Translations under genes and position numbers: made by a program
Virus record (IMG/VR): IMGVR_UViG_3300050821_006305
Location: 1-35,149 of that record
Length of the DNA: 35,149 bases
DNA from: a virus
Strand: one strand, 5' to 3'
Shown here: positions 1 through 7,081 of the stretch, in pieces
Numbering within the stretch: position 1 is the stretch's first letter
Layout: every line of letters starts with the position of its first letter
The notes under the pieces: generated by a model
Seen by the model: the letters and a program-made list of their open reading frames with translations, nothing else
What the model was told of the DNA's origin: nothing
Databases searched by the model: none

Positions 1-97
1 AACCCTAAACTTTCACACACATTTTTAATATGTTGCACTTTTTCAAGAGGCGATAATCCTCCTAGATCATTATTCGTTATAACCTTTTCAAGCAATG
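1..97. repeat. Terminal direct repeat, left copy (assembly overlap of a circle)
   Basis: Bases 1-97 are identical to bases 35053-35149, the last 97 bases of the window. A minus-strand reading frame passes through the join without interruption. This is what an assembler leaves when it closes a circular or terminally redundant genome. The unique unit is therefore 35,052 bp. A physical 97-bp terminal repeat is possible but less likely. Confidence 0.95.
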
Positions 98-137
98 CTC
101 CATTTAAATTATTATTATCTCTAATCGATAAACTCAT
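1..137 (-). CDS. Single-strand annealing protein (RecT/Erf-like), N-terminal part; continues at 35052
   Basis: This is the 5' part of the gene that continues at 35052-34419 once the circle is closed. The full product has 256 residues. The ATG at 137 is chosen because GGGGAG lies at 151-146, eight bases upstream. It begins one base after the stop of the 139-441 gene, so the two are translationally coupled. Without closing the circle, the second copy seems to start at a TTG at 35147, but that is only the contig edge. The functional reasoning is given in the entry for 34419-35149. Confidence 0.8.
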   Translation of the reverse strand, partial: MSLSIRDNNNLNGALLEKVITNNDLGGLSPLEKVQHIKNVCESLG

Positions 138-138
138 A

Positions 139-441
139 TTAAATACTCCCCAAACTAAATGTTACTTCGCCATTAATAGGATCAATTTTTGCGATTAAAC
201 CAGAGTCATATCTATCCTCTGCTTCAACTATCAAAATACGTTCATCGATAAGCGTCTGGGCGTGATCCAAAATAAGTTGTCGAAGATTTTCTTTATCAAG
301 TTTTATTAATCCGCGAATTAATTCATTTTGTGCATCTATAGATAAATCATGTTTGGTAGATAAATCATATCCAAATTGATTGTCTTTATTTGCATTATCT
401 CGGATGAATTTTTCGATAAAGGATTTAATAGGTTTATTCAT
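139..441 (-). CDS. Small early protein of unknown function, upstream of the annealing protein
   Basis: A 100-residue, mostly helical and acidic-to-neutral protein with no signal peptide, cysteine pair or membrane segment. I do not recognise its family. The C-terminal third (residues about 65-97, with ILIVEAEDRYDSGLI and a following strand-rich stretch) looks like a small beta unit. An AAGGGGG site precedes the ATG at 441. It lies between a 30-codon leader ORF, with which it overlaps, and the annealing-protein gene, with one base between. It therefore belongs to the early recombination operon and may be an accessory to it; that role is inferred from position only. Confidence 0.75.
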   Translation of the reverse strand: MNKPIKSFIEKFIRDNANKDNQFGYDLSTKHDLSIDAQNELIRGLIKLDKENLRQLILDHAQTLIDERILIVEAEDRYDSGLIAKIDPINGEVTFSLGSI

Positions 442-526
442 GATTAGCCCCCTTCCCTGGTTGCACTGAAATAATATTACATTGACGATTTATTGTACGT
501 GTGTTAAAAATTGCATATCTAATCAT
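434..526 (-). CDS. 30-residue leader ORF upstream of the early operon
   Basis: An ATG at 526 has a strong AGGAG (537-533) six bases upstream and opens 30 codons (MIRYAIFNTRTINRQ... ending PGKGANHE). The TAA at 436-434 overlaps the ATG of the next gene at 441. The peptide is basic and unrecognised. The spacing of its ribosome site and the overlapping stop/start suggest real translation, either as a short product or as a coupling or leader peptide for the downstream operon. A chance ORF remains possible at this length. Confidence 0.45.
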   Translation of the reverse strand: MIRYAIFNTRTINRQCNIISVQPGKGANHE

Positions 527-573
527 TTTATTCTCCTAAGTTTATTTGGTTAGCTGTATCATTCCTTTCTTGG

Positions 574-593
574 TGGGATGTTAGCGCATCCCA
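574..593 (-). promoter_or_regulatory. Perfect hairpin upstream of the early leader ORF
   Basis: TGGGATG and CATCCCA form a 7-bp stem around a 6-base loop (TTAGCG). It sits between the ribbon-helix-helix gene and the 30-codon ORF, which are read in the same direction. No T tract follows, so a classic terminator is doubtful. An operator for the upstream ribbon-helix-helix protein or an attenuating RNA hairpin would fit. Confidence 0.4.
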
Positions 594-613
594 TTAAGTG
601 AATTTCCATGTAA

Positions 614-796
614 TCATTCTATCAAGTTATCAACATTAGTCAACTTCTTTTCTCTCTTATTTTTAAACCTAATTAAGCAATCATTGATTATTGAGCTTAC
701 ACTTTTATCGTCGTGTACTGCGGTCATTTTGATATATTTCCATAAATCATAAGGAACCCTTGCAATAACGGCCTTTTCTTTTAATTTTTGTTTCAT
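614..796 (-). CDS. Ribbon-helix-helix (Arc/CopG-like) DNA-binding protein
   Basis: A 60-residue basic protein. The segment VIARVPYDLWKYIKMTA followed by DDKSVSSIINDCLIRF has the form of a ribbon-helix-helix fold: a short beta strand, helix A, an S-V-S turn and helix B. Such proteins bind operators as dimers and often act as phage repressors or antitoxins. I place the start at the ATG at 796, because AAGGA at 810-806 is nine bases away; a TTG at 805 would touch the ribosome site. No toxin-like partner adjoins it. The gene is divergent from 890-1081, so it may control that intergenic region and itself. Confidence 0.65.
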   Translation of the reverse strand: MKQKLKEKAVIARVPYDLWKYIKMTAVHDDKSVSSIINDCLIRFKNKREKKLTNVDNLIE

Positions 797-835
797 TTTA
801 GCCAATCCTTATATAATATGCTTTATAAAATAATA

Positions 836-864
836 TTGTTATCTTTATTACATAATATCATAAT
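836..864 (+). promoter_or_regulatory. Candidate sigma70 promoter for the replication genes
   Basis: TTGTTA at 836-841 and CATAAT at 859-864 are separated by 17 bases, a good -35/-10 pair. It lies in the 93-bp gap between the divergent ribbon-helix-helix gene and the plus-strand gene at 890. AT-rich DNA gives such matches by chance fairly often. Confidence 0.35.
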
Positions 865-889
865 GATTTTAATTAGCAAAGGGAAATAT

Positions 890-1081
890 ATGAAAATTGA
901 ATTTAAGTGGCAGAGAATACACAAAGGAGGAACAAAAGAAATGCAGGATATTACTCTAAGAGCAAAAGTAATAGGTGGATGGATCGTTAAATCTATTTGC
1001 GTAAGACAATTAAAATACAATGAAAAAAGAACTGAAACTTTGATTTTTTTACAAGACGAAAAACACGAATGGGAAGTTTGA
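890..1081 (+). CDS. Small phage protein with a GGW core
   Basis: A 63-residue protein. The ATG at 890 is preceded by AAAGGGA (878-884). An open frame extends further upstream, but that extension is hydrophobic, overlaps the divergent gene and has no ribosome site. Inside the gene a stronger AAAGGAGG precedes a second ATG at 941, which would give a 46-residue form, so dual initiation is possible. The pattern LRAKVIGGWIVKS ... LIFLQDEKHEW resembles a widespread class of tiny phage proteins of unknown role. It lies just upstream of the replication initiator, which suggests an early gene. Confidence 0.6.
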   Translation: MKIEFKWQRIHKGGTKEMQDITLRAKVIGGWIVKSICVRQLKYNEKRTETLIFLQDEKHEWEV

Positions 1082-1114
1082 TAGTAATAAAGTAAACTGA
1101 TATTTTAAGACAAC

Positions 1115-1165
1115 CCGTCTCGATCTAGGCGATCAAGACGGACTTTATTCACGTTCACCCTGAAC
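1115..1165. promoter_or_regulatory. Two inverted repeats in the leader of the replication gene
   Basis: The 147-bp gap 1082-1228 is richer in GC than its surroundings. It holds an imperfect hairpin at 1115-1141 (CCGTCT-C-GATC, loop TAGGC, GATC-A-AGACGG) and a perfect GTTCA-CCC-TGAAC repeat at 1153-1165. The initiator gene follows at 1229. These could be binding sites for the initiator or a repressor, or RNA hairpins in the leader. No T tract marks a terminator. Confidence 0.45.
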
Positions 1166-1228
1166 ATATGCGCACCTCTCATTATACGGTGACTATGGAT
1201 TGGGTCAACCCCCAGATAAGGAAATTTT

Positions 1229-2044
1229 ATGTCAGTCGAAAAAATTTTAACATTCGAAGAAATCCCCTATTTCCAACTTTATACCCATGTAGTCCAAAAT
1301 ATAACCAATCTTGAAGCGGGTTTTGTATGGGTTTATTTAATGTCTAAACCAAAAGATTGGGATGTTATAAAAGAACATTTAAAGAACAAATTTAAAATTG
1401 GTGATGATAAATTGAAGAATATATTTGCATATCTCTCTTCCCATCAACTCATCCAATATATTAAACATAGGGATGATAAAGGAAAGATCATTAAGCATGA
1501 AACTAGAATTTTAAATGGATCAAAATTCCTTACAGATGAACAAGTTAAAGAGTTATCCACAAAAGAATCATCCACAGGTGTGAAAACCCACCCAGTGGCT
1601 AACCACACGTGTGGTTTCAGGGCACTACATATAAAAGAAAATACAAATAAAATAAAAATCAAAAAAGAGAGAGAGAGCTCTCTGCGTACTTCTTATTGTC
1701 CAGGAAGTCATGATTTAATTATTTCTGAAGAAGCGATTAGGATATGTAATGCAAAAAAATTAGACATAGATAAAATAGTTTATTCTTTTATGAGTTATGC
1801 AAACTCTAATGGATGGCTAAGATTAGATTGGAAAGCTGCATTTGTTAAATGGGTAACAGATGAAAGAGAAATAATTGTAAAAACTATTTATCCAGAATTA
1901 CGATCAACTGTAAAGGAATATGGACCTGGTCATCCTACGTGGGAAGCTAATAGAGCGTGGGAATTAAAATATGGTAAAGGAAGAATAGGGGAATCGCATG
2001 GAAGCGAAGGAACCGGAAATAACGCTAGGCGAACCAATATGTGA
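1229..2044 (+). CDS. Replication initiator-like protein (helix-turn-helix; O/DnaT-like architecture)
   Basis: A 271-residue protein with AAGGA seven bases before the ATG. Residues about 10-85 (FEEIPYFQLYTHVVQN ... AGFVWVYLMSKPKDW ... IFAYLSSHQLIQY) match the winged-helix domain common at the N terminus of phage and plasmid replication proteins. A low-complexity linker (about 110-155) follows. The C-terminal part has SFMSYANSNGWLRLDWKAAF with VKWVTDE, like the C-terminal domain of phage O-like and DnaT-like primosome proteins, which recruits a host helicase or its loader. It probably binds the origin and loads the host replisome, because no phage polymerase or helicase is recognisable. The final 47 bases overlap the next gene. 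Confidence 0.7.
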   Translation: MSVEKILTFEEIPYFQLYTHVVQNITNLEAGFVWVYLMSKPKDWDVIKEHLKNKFKIGDDKLKNIFAYLSSHQLIQYIKHRDDKGKIIKHETRILNGSKFLTDEQVKELSTKESSTGVKTHPVANHTCGFRALHIKENTNKIKIKKERESSLRTSYCPGSHDLIISEEAIRICNAKKLDIDKIVYSFMSYANSNGWLRLDWKAAFVKWVTDEREIIVKTIYPELRSTVKEYGPGHPTWEANRAWELKYGKGRIGESHGSEGTGNNARRTNM

Positions 2045-2237
2045 AAAAATTAAACAATTGTATTACAATGACCGACCTTGGATAGAGTGTTACAAAGATG
2101 TAGCTAAAATATTTACAGAGTTAAAAAGAAGAGCTCACTTATTCTACGTTGATAAAAACAGAGTAGAAGTTTTAAAGGAATTGTCAAAATATTGTCATCA
2201 AGATATCAAGGATGTGTTTCACATAGAACAATCATGA
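1998..2237 (+). CDS. Small protein of unknown function in the replication operon
   Basis: A 79-residue, mainly helical protein (ICEKIKQLYYNDRPWIE..., TELKRRAHLFYVDKN...). AGGGGA lies six bases before the ATG at 1998. It starts inside the end of the initiator gene in another frame and ends in an ATGA overlap with the nuclease gene at 2234, so it is translated as part of the same operon. I do not recognise the family. The position suggests a replication accessory. Confidence 0.65.
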   Translation: MEAKEPEITLGEPICEKIKQLYYNDRPWIECYKDVAKIFTELKRRAHLFYVDKNRVEVLKELSKYCHQDIKDVFHIEQS

Positions 2238-2512
2238 GAAAAAGAATCGATGCAAATCAAAACGAAATTGTCGCCACACTTAGAAAAATCGGTTGTAGTG
2301 TTTTTATTACTAGCATGGTTGGTCATGGGTTTCCTGATATTGTATGCGGCCACGGGGGAAAAAATTACCTCTTTGAAATCAAAGATGGAGATAAATCTAA
2401 ATCCTGCCGAAAATTAACTAACTTGGAAAACTTATTCCATCTAAGCTGGCAAGGATCTGCACATATTATAACCTGTACTCAAGATGCAATTGACATCATC
2501 AGCAAATTTTAG
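2234..2512 (+). CDS. VRR-NUC/PDDEXK-like nuclease (Holliday-junction resolvase type)
   Basis: A 92-residue protein starting at the ATG in the ATGA overlap with the previous stop; an upstream open extension has no start signal. The sequence DANQNEIVATLRKIGCSV, then GHGFPDIVCGHGG, then YLFEIKDGDKS gives the metal-binding D of the PD motif and the E-x-K of the PDDEXK core, followed by LTNLENLFHLSW. Small single-domain nucleases of this kind are common in phage replication modules and are thought to cut branched DNA. That would suit resolving recombination intermediates made by the annealing protein. Confidence 0.75.
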   Translation: MRKRIDANQNEIVATLRKIGCSVFITSMVGHGFPDIVCGHGGKNYLFEIKDGDKSKSCRKLTNLENLFHLSWQGSAHIITCTQDAIDIISKF

Positions 2513-2553
2513 CTAAGGTAAAATGACAATTTTCATTTAAGGAATGGAACACG

Positions 2554-2802
2554 ATGGACCACAATGACTTTAAACTGACATTTTGCGACGTTATGCCGAT
2601 TATCTACAAGGCAGCACCTATCCTAGCGGGGTTCATAGGATCGCCGCTTACGGCGCTAATTTTGGGCCTTCTAGGGGCATTAACGGGATGCAATCCAGGT
2701 GATCATGGTTTATTGGCGGAAAAACTTAAGAATGATCCAGATTTATTCACAAAGCTTCAGAGTTTAGATTTGACTCATGGAGAATGGTTTAAAAGTCTTT
2801 AG
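2554..2802 (+). CDS. Holin-like small membrane protein
   Basis: An 82-residue protein. Residues about 16-47 (IIYKAAPILAGFIGSPLTAL and ILGLLGALTG) form one long or two short hydrophobic helices with small residues, followed by a polar tail with KNDPDLFTKLQ and a final HGEWFKSL. The shape resembles phage holins of the GTA/3TM type that end in an amphipathic tail. I infer a holin that permeabilises the inner membrane. An endolysin partner is not next to it. AAGGA sits upstream. The stop overlaps the stop of the convergent gene 2799-2990. Confidence 0.5.
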   Translation: MDHNDFKLTFCDVMPIIYKAAPILAGFIGSPLTALILGLLGALTGCNPGDHGLLAEKLKNDPDLFTKLQSLDLTHGEWFKSL

Positions 2803-2990
2803 AAAATGTGACAAAGTTTACCGATGAGTAAACCTAGGGGATAACTTAATAGCAAAACTATGATTTGCCATTGCCTCGTATCTAATTTTTCTATTTTCTT
2901 GTCGAGTGAGGTTATCCCCCTCTCCATATACTCAAGTTTGGTTAATATGGCGTGATCATATACTTCTAGTTCCTTAGTGGCGGCTACCAT
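2799..2990 (-). CDS. Coiled-coil protein with C-terminal membrane helix (XhlA-like)
   Basis: A 63-residue protein. Residues 8-40 form heptads (ILTKLEYMERGITSLDKKIE...), and residues about 42-62 (QIIVLLLSYPLGLLIGKL) form one transmembrane helix at the C terminus. This is the layout of XhlA/haemolysin-type lysis accessory proteins, though similarity is to the layout only. AAGGA lies seven bases before the ATG. It is the last gene of a minus-strand cassette with 3038-3325 and 3338-3583, facing the holin-like gene. Similar proteins are at 3038-3325 and 11603-11842. Confidence 0.6.
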   Translation of the reverse strand: MVAATKELEVYDHAILTKLEYMERGITSLDKKIEKLDTRQWQIIVLLLSYPLGLLIGKLCHIF

Positions 2991-3037
2991 AAAATCATCC
3001 TTGAGAATTATTATCCCTATTAGAACATAATTTGATC

Positions 3038-3325
3038 TTATTTATGAATAAAATATTGCAAAATAAAGGGATACGTTGTCATAAACGCAACTATTAATGC
3101 ACCTATTTTCCATATTGCCTTGTTTATTACCCTATCGATCTTATTATCAATCTTGACCATTGCTAAATTAAATTCATTTCGTGTCACAAAATTATCCAAG
3201 TCACTATTTTTTGCTAAGAGTGATTGACTAGAAATTAAATTATCTAATTTTTCAGTAATATTTTTATATTCCATTTCTAAGGTAGTCATTCTTCTTTCAA
3301 AATATATGTCATTATTGTGTTGCAT
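3038..3325 (-). CDS. Coiled-coil protein with C-terminal membrane helix (XhlA-like), second copy
   Basis: A 95-residue protein. Residues about 8-65 form a long charged coiled coil (MTTLEMEYKNITEKLDNLIS...). Residues about 70-92 (WKIGALIVAFMTTYPFILQYF) are a single hydrophobic helix near the C terminus. The topology matches 2799-2990 and 11603-11842, although sequence identity is low. AGGAG is nine bases before the ATG. Its place between a signal-peptide protein and another coiled-coil membrane protein, close to the holin-like gene, suggests a lysis or superinfection cassette; this is inference. Confidence 0.6.
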   Translation of the reverse strand: MQHNNDIYFERRMTTLEMEYKNITEKLDNLISSQSLLAKNSDLDNFVTRNEFNLAMVKIDNKIDRVINKAIWKIGALIVAFMTTYPFILQYFIHK

Positions 3326-3337
3326 TTTTATTCACTC

Positions 3338-3583
3338 CTAATTCCATTCATTATTATTTCTTTCATCGTATAAATGATCAAAATGATCTCTAATTAATTC
3401 ATCGGATGCTTGGTTTTGATTTCTTGCATTATCTCGTTTTTTTTGTATTAACATTTCTTGTTGATTTTCTAACATTTTTTTTTGTATTTCATAGTTTTGT
3501 CGCTGCATGTAAGAATCATAAACATTTTCTGAGTAAGAATTTATACTGCATAAGGATAACGCTATAAAAATTATCTTTTTCAT
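3338..3583 (-). CDS. Exported small coiled-coil protein
   Basis: An 81-residue protein. MKKIIFIALSLCSINSYS is a Sec signal peptide with cleavage likely after SYS. The mature part is a Q/K/E/R-rich helix (NYEIQKKMLENQQEMLIQKK) and an acidic tail. There is no proper lipobox, because the cysteine is preceded by L rather than G, A or S. A periplasmic coiled coil next to membrane coiled-coil proteins could be a spanin-like component, but no family match is visible. GGAG lies eight bases before the ATG. A hairpin (3601-3624) precedes the gene. Confidence 0.6.
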   Translation of the reverse strand: MKKIIFIALSLCSINSYSENVYDSYMQRQNYEIQKKMLENQQEMLIQKKRDNARNQNQASDELIRDHFDHLYDERNNNEWN

Positions 3584-3600
3584 TTTATTTACTCCACGTT

Positions 3601-3624
3601 AAAGGTATCGATTTCGCTACCTTT
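3601..3624. promoter_or_regulatory. Perfect hairpin between divergent operons
   Basis: AAAGGTA and TACCTTT form a 7-bp stem. On the plus strand it is followed by GATTTTTATTT, so it could terminate plus-strand transcription from the holin-like gene. On the minus strand it sits in the leader of the 3583 gene, just before its ribosome site. Confidence 0.45.
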
Positions 3625-3651
3625 GATTTTTATTTATTAATATTTTGTACT

Positions 3652-3677
3652 ATGTAATCATATTATAAATATTACAT
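3652..3677. promoter_or_regulatory. Inverted repeat upstream of the small terminase gene
   Basis: ATGTAAT at 3652-3658 and ATTACAT at 3671-3677 form a 7-bp inverted repeat with 12 bases between. It lies in the AT-rich divergent gap between the minus-strand cassette and the packaging genes. Spacing near two helical turns is typical of a dimeric regulator site. No clear -35/-10 pair could be fixed here. Confidence 0.3.
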
Positions 3678-3759
3678 TAATGCAAGTATAGAATATAAAT
3701 ATTGATGATAGGTAATAATTGTATTATTATTGATCTATATATTAATTACGAGTAATGCT

Positions 3760-4218
3760 ATGCCAGGCGGAAGACCCACAGATTATAGCTATGATTTAGG
3801 TGAAGAGATTTGCAGCGCTATAGCTGACAATATGTTAAGTCTTAAGACTTTATGTGCCAAAAATCCTCATTGGCCCGTCCCTAGAACTATTAGACGTTGG
3901 GCGCGTGAAAATCCAGAGTTTAGTCACATGTACGCACAGGCTAAAGAAGATCAAGGAGATTTATTAGCAGAAGATATGCTTGAAATTGCTGATGATTCTA
4001 AAAATGATACAATTATAAAAACTAATAAAGATGGTAGTGAATACGAAGTTGCGAACAATGAATGGATTAACCGTTCAAGATTAAGAGTAGATACTAGAAA
4101 ATGGATAGCATCTAAATTTAAGCCAAGGATGTATGGTGATAAATCTAGTGATGAAGATATAGCAAAAGCTGCATTAGTACTGCTAGATCATTACAGGAAA
4201 GATAATGCTAAAATATGA
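3760..4218 (+). CDS. Terminase small subunit
   Basis: A 152-residue protein from the ATG at 3760 (MPGGRPTDYSYDLGEEIC). An ATG at 3730 would add ten hydrophobic residues without a ribosome site. An N-terminal helix-turn-helix (LKTLCAKNPHWPVPRTIRRW, then ENPEF) is followed by AQAKEDQGDLLAEDMLEIAD and then RLRVDTRKWIASKFKPRMYG. This is the pattern of Sf6-type small terminases, which recognise the packaging site and form a ring that loads the large subunit. The last 14 bases overlap the large terminase gene, the usual coupling. Confidence 0.85.
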   Translation: MPGGRPTDYSYDLGEEICSAIADNMLSLKTLCAKNPHWPVPRTIRRWARENPEFSHMYAQAKEDQGDLLAEDMLEIADDSKNDTIIKTNKDGSEYEVANNEWINRSRLRVDTRKWIASKFKPRMYGDKSSDEDIAKAALVLLDHYRKDNAKI

Positions 4219-5722
4219 TTTTGCAGACGTTAAAGATTTATCTAAATTTGCATTTTTATATTTCAAAATTAGATTAAAATCAGGTCGAACTATTCCGTTT
4301 ACTTTTAATCAAGCCCAATTATATTTACATCAAAGATTAGAATCTCAATTGAAAGAAATGGGTAAAGTAAGAGCTATTATCCTCAAAGGAAGACAGCAAG
4401 GCTGTTCAACTTACATACAAGCTCGTTATTTTCATAAAGTAATAACTGGGCAAGGATTAAAGGCATTCATTTTGACCCACGAGCAAGATGCAACCAAAAA
4501 CCTCTTCGAGATGACCAAATACTATTATGAGAATTTACCGAAGGGATTATGTCCCGAAGCTGAAAGAAGTAGTGCAAAAGAATTAAAGATCAGTCGATAT
4601 GATGGTAGTTATAGTGTTGGAACTGCCGGTAATAAAGGCGTAGGTCGCTCACAGACCGTGCAATTATTTCACGGAAGTGAGGTTGCATTTTGGCAAAATG
4701 CAGAAGAGCATGCAAGAGGCGTGTTGCAAGCCGTCTCGGATGATGATGGAACTGAGATCATACTTGAATCGACCGCTAATGGCATGGGTAATTACTTTCA
4801 TGGTATGTGGCTACAAGCAATGTCTGGGGCTTCTGAATTTCAGGCTATATTCCTTCCTTGGTATTGGCAGCCTGAATATAAAAGATTTGATACAGGATTT
4901 AAGCCAGATGAAGATGAGCAATTATTATTAGATGCTTATGAACATGATGGATTGACACAAGAACATATGGCATGGCGTCGTATGAAGATAATGTCGCTTA
5001 GTAAAGATATTGGTGCAGGTACTGAGCTATTCAAATCCGAATATCCAATGAATGCAGAGGAAGCTTTCAGAAATGCGATAGATAATGTATTTATTACTAG
5101 TAGTTACGTATTAAAGGCGAGAATGAATGAAGTGGAGAGTGAAACTAATCTTATTATTGGCGTTGATCCTGCTATCGCTAATAGCGATCGTACAGCCATT
5201 ATTAGACGTAAAGGTAGATTGGCTTATAATCTTGATGCTTTCCGCAATAGTAACACGATGGAGACGGTAGGAAAGATTCGCCACATAATAGATACCGAGC
5301 GTCCTACTAAGGTATTCATAGATAGCATAGGTATAGGTGCTGGAATTGTCGATCGTTTGCGTGAGATGGGATTTACGCAATGCGTAGGGGTTAATGTCGC
5401 AAGATCTGCAAATCTCAAAGATAAATTTAAGAATTTACGCGCTGAATTATGGTCTGATATGCGCGATTGGTTATGCCAAGAATTACCCGTGCAAATCCCA
5501 GATAGTGATGAGTTGCATGGTGAGCTTTGTTCACTAGGATATAAATATAATAGCAATGGTCAATTACAAATTGAGTCTAAAGATGATTTACGTGCTAGAG
5601 GTATGCCAAGCCCGGATCTTGCAGATGCTTTAGCACTTACGTTTTATAATGGGCAATATGCGAGTGAGAGTGCTTATCAACCAGTGCTAGTTCCGAAGCA
5701 CCATCAAGGTATGTTTTATTAG
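4205..5722 (+). CDS. Terminase large subunit (ATPase-nuclease)
   Basis: A 505-residue packaging motor. The N-terminal ATPase has a Walker A-like LKGRQQGCST at residues 60-69, HGSEVAFW at 156-163 in the Walker B region, and the coupling motif ILESTANG at 186-193. The C-terminal RNase H-like nuclease shows acidic positions D321 (IGVDPAIANSD), D373 (VFIDSIGIGAG) and D471/D474 (SPDLADALALTF). It cuts concatemers or circles and drives DNA through the portal at 7082. All expected catalytic motifs are present, so the protein should be active. Length is normal for the family. Confidence 0.95.
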   Translation: MLKYDFADVKDLSKFAFLYFKIRLKSGRTIPFTFNQAQLYLHQRLESQLKEMGKVRAIILKGRQQGCSTYIQARYFHKVITGQGLKAFILTHEQDATKNLFEMTKYYYENLPKGLCPEAERSSAKELKISRYDGSYSVGTAGNKGVGRSQTVQLFHGSEVAFWQNAEEHARGVLQAVSDDDGTEIILESTANGMGNYFHGMWLQAMSGASEFQAIFLPWYWQPEYKRFDTGFKPDEDEQLLLDAYEHDGLTQEHMAWRRMKIMSLSKDIGAGTELFKSEYPMNAEEAFRNAIDNVFITSSYVLKARMNEVESETNLIIGVDPAIANSDRTAIIRRKGRLAYNLDAFRNSNTMETVGKIRHIIDTERPTKVFIDSIGIGAGIVDRLREMGFTQCVGVNVARSANLKDKFKNLRAELWSDMRDWLCQELPVQIPDSDELHGELCSLGYKYNSNGQLQIESKDDLRARGMPSPDLADALALTFYNGQYASESAYQPVLVPKHHQGMFY

Positions 5723-5730
5723 AGGTAAAT

Positions 5731-6669
5731 ATGAGCGGCTGTTTTCCAGATGTTGAAGTTAAAGATTGGACAATATGTGGTCATTGCAACATGAAAGTGC
5801 CAGTAAATGGCGATCATTTATGTGAAATGATTCAGCAACTTAAATCATCGATAAATTCTGCATTAAGTGCAAACCAGCAGGAATATAAAAACTTATCAGA
5901 GCGGTTAGATGAAAGAGTCCAAAACCTTGAAGATCGCGTTCAGGGCATATCAGTATGTGTCTGTAGACTAGAAAATGAACCAAATTCCATTTCAGGACAG
6001 TTAGAGGGATTAAGTGAGCATATTGAGAAGCTACATGAAATGCAAAATGCGATGCTTACAATGCCTAATGTCGTTTGGCAAAAATATCATAAAACGCCAT
6101 ATAAATGTCCTCTTTGTGATGGAAAAGGAACAAGAAAACTTGAATTTGGTGAACCATCCTGGCCACTTGGAATTACACCTAATTGTAAATCATGTGAAGG
6201 AAAAGGAATTGTTTGTTATCTTGAACACACTGAATATCACGATAAATTAGCAGCAAGAATTGAAAAATTAGAAGGATTATATGAATTTATTCTAGGTCAT
6301 AAATTAGGTGAAAAGAACCTAGCAAATAGGGTTCAAGATTTAGAAACAACATATTATAAATTTAATGAAGATTTAATTAATATTGAAGTGGAAGTTGATA
6401 ATAAAAATAAAAGCGTGGATGAGTTGAAGGAAAGAATCGAAAAACTCGAAGGTATAACGGACTTTAAAAAGTTAGAGGCATGTATTTTTAATGGTGCGCA
6501 AACACATTTATCTATTCTTAAATGCGAGAGTGAAATTAAAAAACTTAGAAATGATGGATTAAAGCCTCATCGATGCCCTCTCTGTGATGGATTGGGTGGA
6601 ACTAAAATAAGCGGTACAATTGATGAAGAATGTCATGCGTGTGAAGGTAAAGGGATTGTATGGGGATAA
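5731..6669 (+). CDS. Coiled-coil protein with two CxxCxGxG zinc modules
   Basis: A 312-residue protein between terminase and portal. It has an N-terminal CGHC pair (residues 16-19), a long coiled coil (about 33-105), a first zinc module (CPLCDGKGTRK ... CKSCEGKGIV, about 124-155), a second coiled coil (about 165-270) and a second zinc module at the C terminus (CPLCDGLGGTK ... CHACEGKGIVWG). Each module has two CxxCxGxG halves, as in the DnaJ cysteine-rich domain, but no J domain is present. The role is unknown; a chaperone-like or virion-assembly part is possible. AGAGGTAA precedes the ATG. A one-module relative lies at 16657-16926. Confidence 0.75.
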   Translation: MSGCFPDVEVKDWTICGHCNMKVPVNGDHLCEMIQQLKSSINSALSANQQEYKNLSERLDERVQNLEDRVQGISVCVCRLENEPNSISGQLEGLSEHIEKLHEMQNAMLTMPNVVWQKYHKTPYKCPLCDGKGTRKLEFGEPSWPLGITPNCKSCEGKGIVCYLEHTEYHDKLAARIEKLEGLYEFILGHKLGEKNLANRVQDLETTYYKFNEDLINIEVEVDNKNKSVDELKERIEKLEGITDFKKLEACIFNGAQTHLSILKCESEIKKLRNDGLKPHRCPLCDGLGGTKISGTIDEECHACEGKGIVWG

Positions 6670-6696
6670 GTTAATCAATAAATAACAAGGACGAAT

Positions 6697-7005
6697 ATGA
6701 ACACTATTGTTACCAGGAATGTAACCTATAAAAATTATATATCAGCATCTGATACAATTCGAAAATATTTAAAACTTAGTATGTGTCCTCCTGCAGATAT
6801 TGAAAATATATACAAAGTATCTTTACTAGAATATCGCTATTACTTAGATAGTATTGGTTATAAAATGTCTTTACCAAAATATCCCTATAATCCAAATGAC
6901 AAATCTACGTGGAAATATTTAGATATAAAAGTGTATGGAGAACGCAGTAAGGGTACTATTGACGGTAGAGGCATTAAGAATGATAAATGGATATATAAAA
7001 AATAA
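6697..7005 (+). CDS. Unknown protein between zinc-module protein and portal
   Basis: A 102-residue basic protein rich in tyrosine and lysine (for example YLDSIGYKMSLPKYPYNPND and STWKYLDIKVYGE). No signal peptide or membrane segment is seen. AAGGA lies upstream of the ATG. The gene is in line with the packaging operon. I do not recognise the family. A palindrome ACACTAGTGT (7045-7054) lies in the 76-bp gap before the portal gene. Confidence 0.65.
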   Translation: MNTIVTRNVTYKNYISASDTIRKYLKLSMCPPADIENIYKVSLLEYRYYLDSIGYKMSLPKYPYNPNDKSTWKYLDIKVYGERSKGTIDGRGIKNDKWIYKK

Positions 7006-7081
7006 TTAATGAGACACTCAATGATTTATTAGAGTAATATTGCTACACTAGTGTTGAATAATAGTCCAAGGATAGGATTGA

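Noticed and set aside
788-889. Upstream extension of the 890-1081 gene
   Set aside because: The extension is hydrophobic, overlaps the divergent gene's start and ribosome site, and has no ribosome site of its own; AAAGGGA marks the ATG at 890.
5111-5556. Long minus-strand open frames inside the large terminase gene
   Set aside because: They lack ribosome sites and lie wholly opposite the conserved nuclease domain.
5731-6669. DnaJ co-chaperone
   Set aside because: Only the cysteine-rich motif is shared; no J domain with HPD is present.
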